Assembly (NCBI GenBank): GCA_964400785.1
Contig: CAYNWB010000036.1
Span: forward strand, 1 to 21,362
DNA from: CAVQGZ01 sp964400785
GTDB taxonomy: Bacteria; Actinomycetota; Actinomycetes; Jiangellales; Jiangellaceae
DNA length: 21,362 nucleotides
Direction: 5' to 3'
The notes beneath the pieces are model-generated. The model saw only the letters and a list, made by a program, of their open reading frames with translations. It was not told the DNA's origin and did not search any database. This document shows positions 14,054 to 19,962 of this stretch, piece after piece; within the stretch, counting starts at the first letter, position 1, and the number at the start of each line of letters is the position of its first letter. Made by a program: the position numbers and the translations under genes.

Positions 14054-14401
14054 ATGACGATCCAGGACGAGACCACCACCAACGTCGTGCTCACCGACGG
14101 CGCGGCCGGCAAGGTCAAGAGCCTGCTCGAGCAGGAGGGTCGCGACGACCTGGCCCTGCGCGTGGCCGTGCAGCCCGGCGGATGCTCCGGCCTGCGCTAC
14201 CAGCTGTTCTTCGACGAGCGCCAGCTGGACGGCGACGTGGTGACCGACTTCGGCGGCGTCAGCGTCGTCGTCGACCGCATGAGCGCGCCCTACCTGGGTG
14301 GCGCCACCATCGACTTCGTCGACACCATCGAGCGGCAGGGCTTCACCATCGACAACCCGAACGCCACGGGCTCGTGCGCCTGCGGCGACTCGTTCCACTA
14401 G
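14054..14401 (+). CDS. erpA: ErpA/IscA-type iron-sulfur carrier (HesB family)
   Basis: A-type carrier that hands Fe-S clusters to apo-enzymes, cytosolic. The 115-residue protein has the three cluster cysteines in the standard context: C44 in GGCSGLRYQLFFD, and C108 and C110 in GSCACGDSFH. The ATG at 14054 follows GAGGAGAGAT. A strong hairpin begins 24 nt after the stop codon and could end or dampen transcription before the TusA-like gene. Upstream, TGACTC and CACGAT spaced about 16 nt (13990-14016) may be the promoter, though this is weak. IscA and ErpA cannot be separated by sequence alone here; actinobacteria usually have this single type. Confidence 0.93.
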   Translation: MTIQDETTTNVVLTDGAAGKVKSLLEQEGRDDLALRVAVQPGGCSGLRYQLFFDERQLDGDVVTDFGGVSVVVDRMSAPYLGGATIDFVDTIERQGFTIDNPNATGSCACGDSFH

Positions 14402-14417
14402 TCGGCTCGCGCTCGCT

Positions 14418-14660
14418 TTGACGTCGTCGGCCCCGGCAGTCCGTCTGGACTGTCGGGGCCGACGCTGTCCGCTGCCCGTCATCGAGCTGGCCCGGCACAT
14501 CGGGGACGTCGCGGTGGGTGAGGTGGTCGCCGTCGTGGCGGACGACCCGGCGGCGCGCAGCGACGTCCCGGCGTGGTGCCGCATGCGGGGGCACGAGTAC
14601 GTCGGCGAGGTGGCCGAGCCGGACGGTGTGCCCGCGTACCTGGTGCGCCGGGTGGGTTGA
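14418..14660 (+). CDS. TusA-like sulfurtransferase, probable TTG start
   Basis: Small sulfur-relay protein of the TusA/SirA fold. The defining motif LDCRGRRCPLPVIELARHIG places the catalytic cysteine before PLP. The rest, VVAVVADDPAARSDVPAWCR and GVPAYLVRRVG, fits the family. No ATG or GTG precedes the CP motif in frame; TTG at 14418 gives 80 residues, 16 nt after the erpA stop, without a clear Shine-Dalgarno. An 18-bp stem (14425-14464) covers the first codons, so translation may depend on read-through or coupling from erpA. The convergent cysteine desulfurase is a natural sulfur donor; that is inference. Confidence 0.78.
   Translation: MTSSAPAVRLDCRGRRCPLPVIELARHIGDVAVGEVVAVVADDPAARSDVPAWCRMRGHEYVGEVAEPDGVPAYLVRRVG
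14425..14464 (+). terminator. 18-bp GC-rich hairpin at the erpA-tusA junction
   Basis: Arms 14425-14442 and 14447-14464 pair throughout, with one G-U pair and a 4-nt loop (GTCT); the left arm contains GGCCCCGGCAGTCC. There is no T-tract. The right arm is also the codons for the start of the TusA motif, so this is either an I-type terminator or an RNA switch over the tusA start. Confidence 0.6.
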
Positions 14661-14676
14661 GCAGGCCCGGCTGCTC
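14659..14676 (+). terminator. Hairpin after the TusA-like gene
   Basis: GAGCAG-GCCCGG-CTGCTC starts within the stop codon of the TusA-like gene, and GGGGTTCCCC follows. It opens a 336-bp gene-free stretch (14661-14996) that otherwise holds degenerate CCCGGCGTC-like repeats, the ACCGCGCGGT modules and copy 3 of the 85-bp repeat. Confidence 0.4.
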
Positions 14677-14737
14677 GTGGGGGGTTCCCCGCGCCCGGCA
14701 CCCGGCGTCCGGCGTCCCGCACCCAGCGTCCCCGCGC

Positions 14738-14785
14738 ACCGCGCGGTGTGCGCGTGCGCTTGTCGGCCCCCACGTACCGCGCGGT
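14738..14785. repeat. 48-bp module bounded by ACCGCGCGGT palindromes
   Basis: Palindromes at 14738-14747 and 14776-14785 keep the same 38-bp spacing as the 4374-4421 module. The interior contains GTGCGCGTGCGC and TCGGCCCCCA. Confidence 0.7.
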
Positions 14786-14820
14786 CTCTGAGGACGCGCC
14801 GCCAGCGGCGGCGGCGACGG

Positions 14821-14866
14821 ACTGCGGTGCGAGAGCGCGCCTATCGGCCCCCAGGTACCGCGCGGT
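14821..14866. repeat. Third ACCGCGCGGT module, left palindrome degenerate
   Basis: ACTGCGGTGCGAGAGCGCGC, then TATCGGCCCCCAGGT and a perfect ACCGCGCGGT at 14857-14866. It repeats the TCGGCCCCCA(C/G)GTACCGCGCG string of the preceding module, followed in both by (C/G)TCTG(A/G)GGACGC. Confidence 0.6.
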
Positions 14867-14898
14867 GTCTGGGGACGCACCGCCCAGGCCCGTCGCGC

Positions 14899-14983
14899 AG
14901 GCCCTTGCTACGCCTGGGGGTGCCTTGCACGGCGAATTCCCCGCGCAAACCACCCACACGCGTACTTAACGTGATCAGTTCCC
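14899..14983 (-). repeat. 85-bp palindromic repeat, copy 3 (inverted)
   Basis: On the minus strand it starts GGGAACTGATCACGTTAAGT and matches copy 1 at 70 of 85 positions without gaps. The core holds GAATTC. It ends 13 bp from the cysteine desulfurase stop, between convergent genes. Confidence 0.82.
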
Positions 14984-14996
14984 CCGCGGGCGGCCT

Positions 14997-16136
14997 CTAC
15001 AGGCGGTCGGCGCCCAGCTGGGCCCGTACCTCGGAGACCACGCGCGGCAGCACCTCGAGCAGCCGGTCTACGTCGGCGGCCGTGGACGACAGGCCCAGCG
15101 ACACCCGCACGTTGCCGTGGGTGAGCACGCCCATCGCCTCGAGCACGTGGCTGGGCCGCAGGGTGCTCGACGTGCACGACGACCCGCTCGACACGGCGAT
15201 GCCCTCGCGGTCCAGGGCGCTCAGCAGCGCCTCGCCGTCCACGTACAGGCACGAGAACGTCACCAGGTGGGGCAGCCGCTGCGTCGGGTGTCCCACGACC
15301 TGCACGTCGGGCACCACCCGCACGACCTCGGCCCGCAGCCGGTCGACCAGCCCTCGGTGCAGCGCGTCCGTCTCACCGGACGACGCGACCCGCGCCTGCA
15401 GCGCCGCCGCGGCCGCCAGCGCCCCAGGCACGTTCTCGAACCCGGGCACCACCCCGGCGCCCCGCTCGTCCTCGGGCAGCACCGAGCGAAACCGCGTGCG
15501 CCGCCGAACGGCGAGCACCCCCACTCCCGCCGGACCCCCCCACTTGTGCGCGCTGCCCGTCAGCACCGACCACCCCGCCGGCACCGCCATGCGCCCCAGC
15601 GACTGCGCCGCGTCGACCAGCAGCGGCACCTCGGCGGCCCGGGCCAGCTCGACCACCTGCTCCAGCGGCTGCACCGTGCCGACCTCGTGGTTCGCCGACT
15701 GCACCGCCAGCAGCCCCACCGAGCCGGCCTTCAGAGCGTCCGACACCTCGTCCAGGTCGACGACGCCGAGCTGGTCGACCCCCACGACGTCGTGGCGTCC
15801 CCCCGACCGCACGTGCCACGCCCCGGCCTGCAGCACCGCCGAGTGCTCGACGGCCGAGGTCACGAGTCTGTCGCCCGCCCGGCGGCGTCCGGCCAGCACC
15901 CCGAGCACGCCCGCGTGCACCGCCTGCGTGCCCGAGCCGGTGAACACCACCTCGTCCGCACGTGCGCCGAGCGCGGCCCCCACCACCTCGCGGGCGTTGT
16001 CGAGCAGCAGCCGCGCGCGGCGCGCCTCGCGGTAGAGCCGCGCCGGGTCGGCCCAGCCCTCGTCCAGGGCTGCCAGCAGCACTTCGCGGGCGGCGGGGTG
16101 CAGCGGCTCGGTGGACGCGGCGTCGAGATATGTCAC
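14997..16136 (-). CDS. Cysteine desulfurase (NifS/IscS-like)
   Basis: PLP enzyme that takes sulfur from cysteine and forms an enzyme persulfide for Fe-S and thio-cofactor synthesis. The 379 residues start VTYLDAASTEPLHPAARE. The PLP contacts are SAVEHSAVL (stacking histidine), DAAQSLGR and the Schiff-base lysine K198 in GSAHKWGG. The persulfide cysteine is C321 in SSGSSCTSS, on a short mobile loop. The GTG at 16136 is chosen over one five codons upstream because AAAGG lies 8 nt before it and the conserved YLD motif then starts at residue 3. It converges on tusA-erpA and diverges from ctaC. Confidence 0.92.
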   Translation of the reverse strand: MTYLDAASTEPLHPAAREVLLAALDEGWADPARLYREARRARLLLDNAREVVGAALGARADEVVFTGSGTQAVHAGVLGVLAGRRRAGDRLVTSAVEHSAVLQAGAWHVRSGGRHDVVGVDQLGVVDLDEVSDALKAGSVGLLAVQSANHEVGTVQPLEQVVELARAAEVPLLVDAAQSLGRMAVPAGWSVLTGSAHKWGGPAGVGVLAVRRRTRFRSVLPEDERGAGVVPGFENVPGALAAAAALQARVASSGETDALHRGLVDRLRAEVVRVVPDVQVVGHPTQRLPHLVTFSCLYVDGEALLSALDREGIAVSSGSSCTSSTLRPSHVLEAMGVLTHGNVRVSLGLSSTAADVDRLLEVLPRVVSEVRAQLGADRL

Positions 16137-16163
16137 ATCCGCACCTTTCACCGCGCCAAACCC

Positions 16164-16208
16164 GTGGGGAGGGTGTGTTTTTGCTGCACCGGGACGCTAC
16201 CCTCCCAC
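16164..16208. promoter_or_regulatory. Intergenic inverted repeat with ctaC -10 box
   Basis: GTGGGGAGGGT (16164-16174) and ACCCTCCCAC (16199-16208) form a 10-bp inverted repeat, with one bulged G, around a 24-bp spacer. TACCCT (16198-16203), a candidate -10 for ctaC, lies in the right arm, with GTGTTT 17 nt upstream as a poor -35. The region separates the cysteine desulfurase and ctaC genes (121 bp). Confidence 0.4.
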
Positions 16209-16256
16209 CGAACAGCGCGACCTCTGCCAACCCCACACCCGATCGACGAGTGAGGC

Positions 16257-17195
16257 ATGACGACACAGGCGAGTACTCCAGCCACCCCGGGCGACCTCGG
16301 TCGCCGTAGCCGGCGACCCTGGTCACGAGCGGGACGCGCGGCCGCGGCCGCCGGCGCGGTCGCCGCCGCAAGCCTGCTGTCCGGCTGCGGCATCACCCAG
16401 GAGCAGGCGTTCGAGATCTCCGGCCTCCCCGAGGCCGCGTCCGACCGCGCCCCCCTGATCGGCAACCTCTGGGTCGGCACCTGGATCGCCGCGCTGGTGA
16501 TCGGCGCCCTCGTCTGGGGCCTGATCGCGTGGGCGTCCATCGCCTACCGGCGCAAGAGCACCGACGAGGGCATCCCGGAGCAGGTTCGCTACAACATCCC
16601 GATCGAGGCTCTCTACACCGTCGTGCCGCTGTTCATCATCGGCGTGCTGTTCTACTGGACGGTGGTCAACGCCAACGAGGTGCTGGCCAAGGAGACCGAG
16701 CCCGACGTCACGATCGGCGTCATCGGCCAGCAGTGGTCGTGGACGTTCAACTACATCGACGACGACGTCTACGACGTGGGCACGGCCGCGACCATCCCGC
16801 AGCTGTACCTGCCGGTGAACAACGTCGTGGAGTTCCAGCTGAACTCCCCGGACGTCATCCACTCGTTCTGGGTGCCGTCGTTCTACTTCAAGATGGACCT
16901 GATCCCGGGTCGCACGAACTCCTTCCAGATCACCCCCACCAAGGAGGGCACCTTCGCCGGTCGCTGCTCCGAGCTGTGCGGCACCTACCACTCGCGCATG
17001 CTGTTCGAGGTGGTCGTGGTCTCCGAGCAGGAGTACCAGGACCATCTGGACGAGCTCGAGGCGAAGGGCCAGACCGGCCTGGTCGAGGTGCCGTTGCGGG
17101 GTACGTACGACTCCGAGCGTGGAGCGATCGTCCCGGGTGCGGACGAGGGCCTCGGCCCTGAGACTGTCGGTAGCGAGAGCGGAGCAGCCGAATGA
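16257..17195 (+). CDS. ctaC: Cytochrome c oxidase subunit II (lipoprotein)
   Basis: Accepts electrons from cytochrome c at its CuA centre on the outer face of the membrane. The 312-residue precursor has a twin-arginine-like basic N-terminus and a lipobox LLSGC with the lipidated C44. Two transmembrane helices follow (about 66-90 and 118-142). The cupredoxin domain has CuA ligands H202, C237, E239, C241, H245 and M248 in HSFWVPSF and GRCSELCGTYHSRM. There is no C-terminal fused cytochrome c domain. Start ATG at 16257 with GAGTGAGG upstream. Its TGA overlaps the ctaD ATG (ATGA), so translation is coupled. Confidence 0.97.
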   Translation: MTTQASTPATPGDLGRRSRRPWSRAGRAAAAAGAVAAASLLSGCGITQEQAFEISGLPEAASDRAPLIGNLWVGTWIAALVIGALVWGLIAWASIAYRRKSTDEGIPEQVRYNIPIEALYTVVPLFIIGVLFYWTVVNANEVLAKETEPDVTIGVIGQQWSWTFNYIDDDVYDVGTAATIPQLYLPVNNVVEFQLNSPDVIHSFWVPSFYFKMDLIPGRTNSFQITPTKEGTFAGRCSELCGTYHSRMLFEVVVVSEQEYQDHLDELEAKGQTGLVEVPLRGTYDSERGAIVPGADEGLGPETVGSESGAAE

Positions 17196-18976
17196 CCACC
17201 TACGCGCAGCCACCGGCCCTCGAGTCGCCGGCACCACCACCGCCGCCGCAGCCGGCGCTGGGCAAGAAGGTGCTCAGCTGGATGACCACGACCGATCACA
17301 AGGTGATCGGCAACATGTACATGGCCAGCTCGTTCCTGTTCTTCCTGATCGGCGGGCTGCTGGCGCTGGTCATCCGCGCGGAGCTCTTCGCCCCGGGCAC
17401 CCAGGTCGTGAGCGACACCGTCTACAACCAGATGTTCACGATGCACGGCCTGATCATGCTGCTGCTGTTCGGCACCCCGCTGTTCGCCGGGTTCGCCAAC
17501 GCGATCATGCCGCTGCAGATCGGCGCGCCCGACGTGGCGTTCCCCCGGCTGAACATGTTCAGCTACTGGACGTTCCTGTTCGGCGGGCTCATCGCCGCGG
17601 CCGGGTTCTTCACCCCCGGCGGCGCGGCCGACTTCGGCTGGTACGCCTACGTGCCGCTCTCGACCGAGGTCTACAGCCCGCAGGTGGGTGCTGACCTGGG
17701 CATCATCGGCCTGACCTTCGCCGGTCTCGGCACGATTCTCGGTGCGGTCAACTTCATCACCACGATCATCACGATGCGCGCGCCCGGCATGAACTTCTTC
17801 CGCATGCCGATCTTCACCTGGAACGTGCTGGTCACCAGCGTGCTCGTGCTCATGGTCTTCCCGGTGCTGGCCGCGACCTTCGTGGCGCTCTACGCCGACC
17901 GCAACTGGGGCACGCAGATCTTCGACCCGTCCACCGGCGGCGCGATCATCTACCAGCACCTGTTCTGGTTCTTCGGGCACCCCGAGGTCTACGTGCTGGC
18001 GCTGCCGTTCTTCGGCATCATCTCCGAGGTCATCCCGGTGTTCAGCCGCAAGCCGATCTTCGGCTACAAGGGCCTGGTGGGCGCCACGCTCGCGATCGCG
18101 GCCCTGTCGATGGCGGTGTGGGCGCACCACATGTACACCACGAGCGCGGTCTACCTGCCGTTCTTCGCCTTCATGACGATGCTCATCGCGGTGCCGACAG
18201 GCGTGAAGTTCTTCAACTGGATCGGCACTATGTGGGGCGGCTCGGTCAGCTTCGAGACGCCCATGCTCTGGGCCGTCGGGTTCCTCATCACCTTCTTGTT
18301 CGGCGGGCTCACCGGCATCATCCTGGCCTCGCCGACCATGACGTGGCACACGTCCGACTCGTACTTCGTCGTGGCGCACTTCCACTACGTGATCTTCGGA
18401 ACCGTCGTCTTCGCGATGTACGCCGGCTTCTACTTCTGGTGGCCGAAGTTCACCGGTCGCATGCTCAACGAGCGCATCGGCAAGTGGCACTTCTGGACGC
18501 TGTTCGTCGGCTTCCACACGACGTTCCTGATCCAGCACTGGCTGGGCACCATCGGCTTCCCGCGCCGCTACGCCGACTACCTGCCCGAGGACGGGTTCAC
18601 CCTGTTCAACCAGATATCGACGGTCGGGGCGTTCATCCTCGCGGGGTCCACGCTGTTCTTCTTCTGGAACGTCTGGATCACCCGCAACGCCCCCAAGGTC
18701 GAGGTGGACGACCCCTGGGGCTGGGGAGCCTCGCTCGAGTGGGCCACGTCGTGCCCGCCGCCGCGGCACAACTTCACGTCGATCCCGCGCATCCGCTCGG
18801 AGCGTCCGGCGTTCGACCTGAAGTTCCCCGAGATCGCCGCCGCCGAGCACGGCTTCGCGCAGGACAGGGCGGGCATGCTCACCAAGACGCTGGGCCCGGC
18901 CGACCGCGAACCGGTCACCGAGAGCGAGCTGCGGGCGTCCGACACGGGCCACTCCGGCCGTCCTGAGGACGTCTGA
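17192..18976 (+). CDS. ctaD: Cytochrome c oxidase subunit I (aa3-type)
   Basis: Catalytic heme-copper subunit that reduces oxygen to water and pumps protons. The 594 residues have a Pro-rich N-terminal tail and twelve hydrophobic segments. Ligands are visible: H85 (FTMHGLIM) and H398 for heme a, H396 for heme a3, and H263, H312 and H313 for CuB. HPEVYVL carries the E265 and the Y267 that crosslinks to H263. VVAHFHYV and GFPRRYADY are typical of actinobacterial CtaD. The 60-residue C-terminal tail is hydrophilic. The ATG at 17192 overlaps the ctaC stop, and the stop at 18974-18976 overlaps the ctaF ATG by one base. Confidence 0.98.
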   Translation: MTTYAQPPALESPAPPPPPQPALGKKVLSWMTTTDHKVIGNMYMASSFLFFLIGGLLALVIRAELFAPGTQVVSDTVYNQMFTMHGLIMLLLFGTPLFAGFANAIMPLQIGAPDVAFPRLNMFSYWTFLFGGLIAAAGFFTPGGAADFGWYAYVPLSTEVYSPQVGADLGIIGLTFAGLGTILGAVNFITTIITMRAPGMNFFRMPIFTWNVLVTSVLVLMVFPVLAATFVALYADRNWGTQIFDPSTGGAIIYQHLFWFFGHPEVYVLALPFFGIISEVIPVFSRKPIFGYKGLVGATLAIAALSMAVWAHHMYTTSAVYLPFFAFMTMLIAVPTGVKFFNWIGTMWGGSVSFETPMLWAVGFLITFLFGGLTGIILASPTMTWHTSDSYFVVAHFHYVIFGTVVFAMYAGFYFWWPKFTGRMLNERIGKWHFWTLFVGFHTTFLIQHWLGTIGFPRRYADYLPEDGFTLFNQISTVGAFILAGSTLFFFWNVWITRNAPKVEVDDPWGWGASLEWATSCPPPRHNFTSIPRIRSERPAFDLKFPEIAAAEHGFAQDRAGMLTKTLGPADREPVTESELRASDTGHSGRPEDV

Positions 18977-19374
18977 TGCGCACCAGCGGAATCATCTTCA
19001 TCATGCTCACGGTCTTCTTCGGGGTCGTGACGCCGATCTACTGGCTGCTGTCGAACGACCCGACCGGGACGACCGCGCTGGTGCTCACGTTCGGGCTGAC
19101 GGCGATGCTCGCCTTCTACCTGATGTTCGTGGCGAACCGGCTCGGCGGCACCCCGCCGGAGGACCGTCCGGACGGCGAGATCTACGAGGGGGCCGGCGAG
19201 CTCGGCTTCTTCGCGCCCAAGTCGTGGACCCCCCTGTACGTCGCTCTCGGCTCGTCCGTGCTCGTGCTGGGGCTGGTGTTCGGCTGGTGGCTGGCCCTCA
19301 TCGGGCTGGGGCTGCTGATCGCGGCGCTGTTCGCCTGGGTCTACGAGTTCTACCGGGGTGAGTGGGCCCACTAG
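18976..19374 (+). CDS. ctaF: Cytochrome c oxidase subunit IV (actinobacterial CtaF)
   Basis: Small 132-residue membrane subunit of the actinobacterial aa3 oxidase. It has four hydrophobic segments in two pairs (about 5-24, 32-50, 84-102 and 105-123), separated by a polar loop with PPEDRPDGEIYEGAGELGFF. This two-plus-two layout and the FFAPKSWTPL motif match CtaF. It starts within the ctaD stop (TGATG). Its TAG shares the tetranucleotide CTAG (19371-19374) with the TAG of the opposing flavoprotein gene, leaving no room for a terminator between them. The qcrCAB genes of the supercomplex partner are not in the window. Confidence 0.95.
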   Translation: MRTSGIIFIMLTVFFGVVTPIYWLLSNDPTGTTALVLTFGLTAMLAFYLMFVANRLGGTPPEDRPDGEIYEGAGELGFFAPKSWTPLYVALGSSVLVLGLVFGWWLALIGLGLLIAALFAWVYEFYRGEWAH

Positions 19375-19805
19375 CCCGCCGGGCGCTGGTCCTCCACGAC
19401 GGTGAAGCGTCGCCCCGCGACCTGGCGGGGCCTGATGGTGACGAAGAAGTCCTTGGGTGAGGCGTTCCACGGGAACAGCGGCAGCTCCTCGGCCGCGTAG
19501 ATCTCCGAGAACCGCTGCAGCTCGTGGGCGACGCCCTTGACGATCACGCTCCACGCCTCGCCCGAGTCGGGCTCGTAGCCGTCGATCTCGAAGGTCACGC
19601 GGGCATTGGCGGCCATGGCGGCGACCTTGCTGCCCGCGGCGCTCTTGAACACGATCTGCCCCTCGTGCACGAGGTAGTTGAGCGGAAAGATCTCGACCTC
19701 CCCGGCCACGGCGACACCGAGACGTCCCACGACGTGGGTGCGCAGCAGCTGCCAGCAAGCGTCCTCGTCGAGGATCTCCATGCCGTTGCGGGGGTCGGTT
19801 TTCAT
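19371..19805 (-). CDS. Pyridoxamine 5'-phosphate oxidase-like flavin-binding protein
   Basis: A 144-residue split-barrel protein of the PNPOx-like superfamily, which binds FMN or F420. Features: LDEDACWQLLRTHVVGRL, then IFPLNYLVHEGQIVFKS (strand pair contacting the flavin phosphate), GSKVAAMAANARVTFEID and GEAWSVIVKGVA, then LPLFPW and FVTIRPRQVAGRRF. This is the short actinobacterial subgroup, not a true PdxH; the substrate is unknown. The ATG at 19805 has CACTCT 6 nt upstream and no Shine-Dalgarno, so a leaderless transcript is plausible. It converges on and overlaps the ctaF stop by 4 bp. Confidence 0.88.
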   Translation of the reverse strand: MKTDPRNGMEILDEDACWQLLRTHVVGRLGVAVAGEVEIFPLNYLVHEGQIVFKSAAGSKVAAMAANARVTFEIDGYEPDSGEAWSVIVKGVAHELQRFSEIYAAEELPLFPWNASPKDFFVTIRPRQVAGRRFTVVEDQRPAG

Positions 19806-19811
19806 GGCGTC

Positions 19812-19817
19812 AGAGTG
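19812..19817 (-). promoter_or_regulatory. Leaderless-type -10 box for the PNPOx-like gene
   Basis: CACTCT on the minus strand, 6 nt before the ATG at 19805. Confidence 0.35.
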
Positions 19818-19949
19818 CCAGCCTGCTGCGAGACCGACCAGGTGACCTCGCCCACAGCGCGTCGTGGCTGTTCTGGTGCCCCCGTCCCGACGCCGTCGGG
19901 GGAACCCTGCAGGACGGATCGGTCCCGCCCGTTTCCCCCGCCCGGGGCC

Positions 19950-19955
19950 TACCCT
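19950..19955 (+). promoter_or_regulatory. Leaderless-type -10 box for the M48 protease
   Basis: TACCCT is followed by 7 nt and the GTG at 19963, matching leaderless spacing. Confidence 0.42.
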
Positions 19956-19962
19956 GGGCAAG

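Noticed and set aside
12704..14959. A 751-residue frame on the minus strand opposite glycerate kinase and erpA
   Set aside because: It lacks recognisable motifs and mirrors two well-supported genes; long shadow frames are expected at this GC content.
14518..16035. A 505-residue plus-strand frame opposite the cysteine desulfurase
   Set aside because: Ser/Thr/Pro/Ala-rich shadow without domains; the desulfurase has all its catalytic residues.
16985..18952. A 655-residue minus-strand frame opposite ctaD
   Set aside because: Composition is Arg/Glu/His/Asp-rich, as expected of the complement of a hydrophobic membrane protein gene; ctaD is certain.
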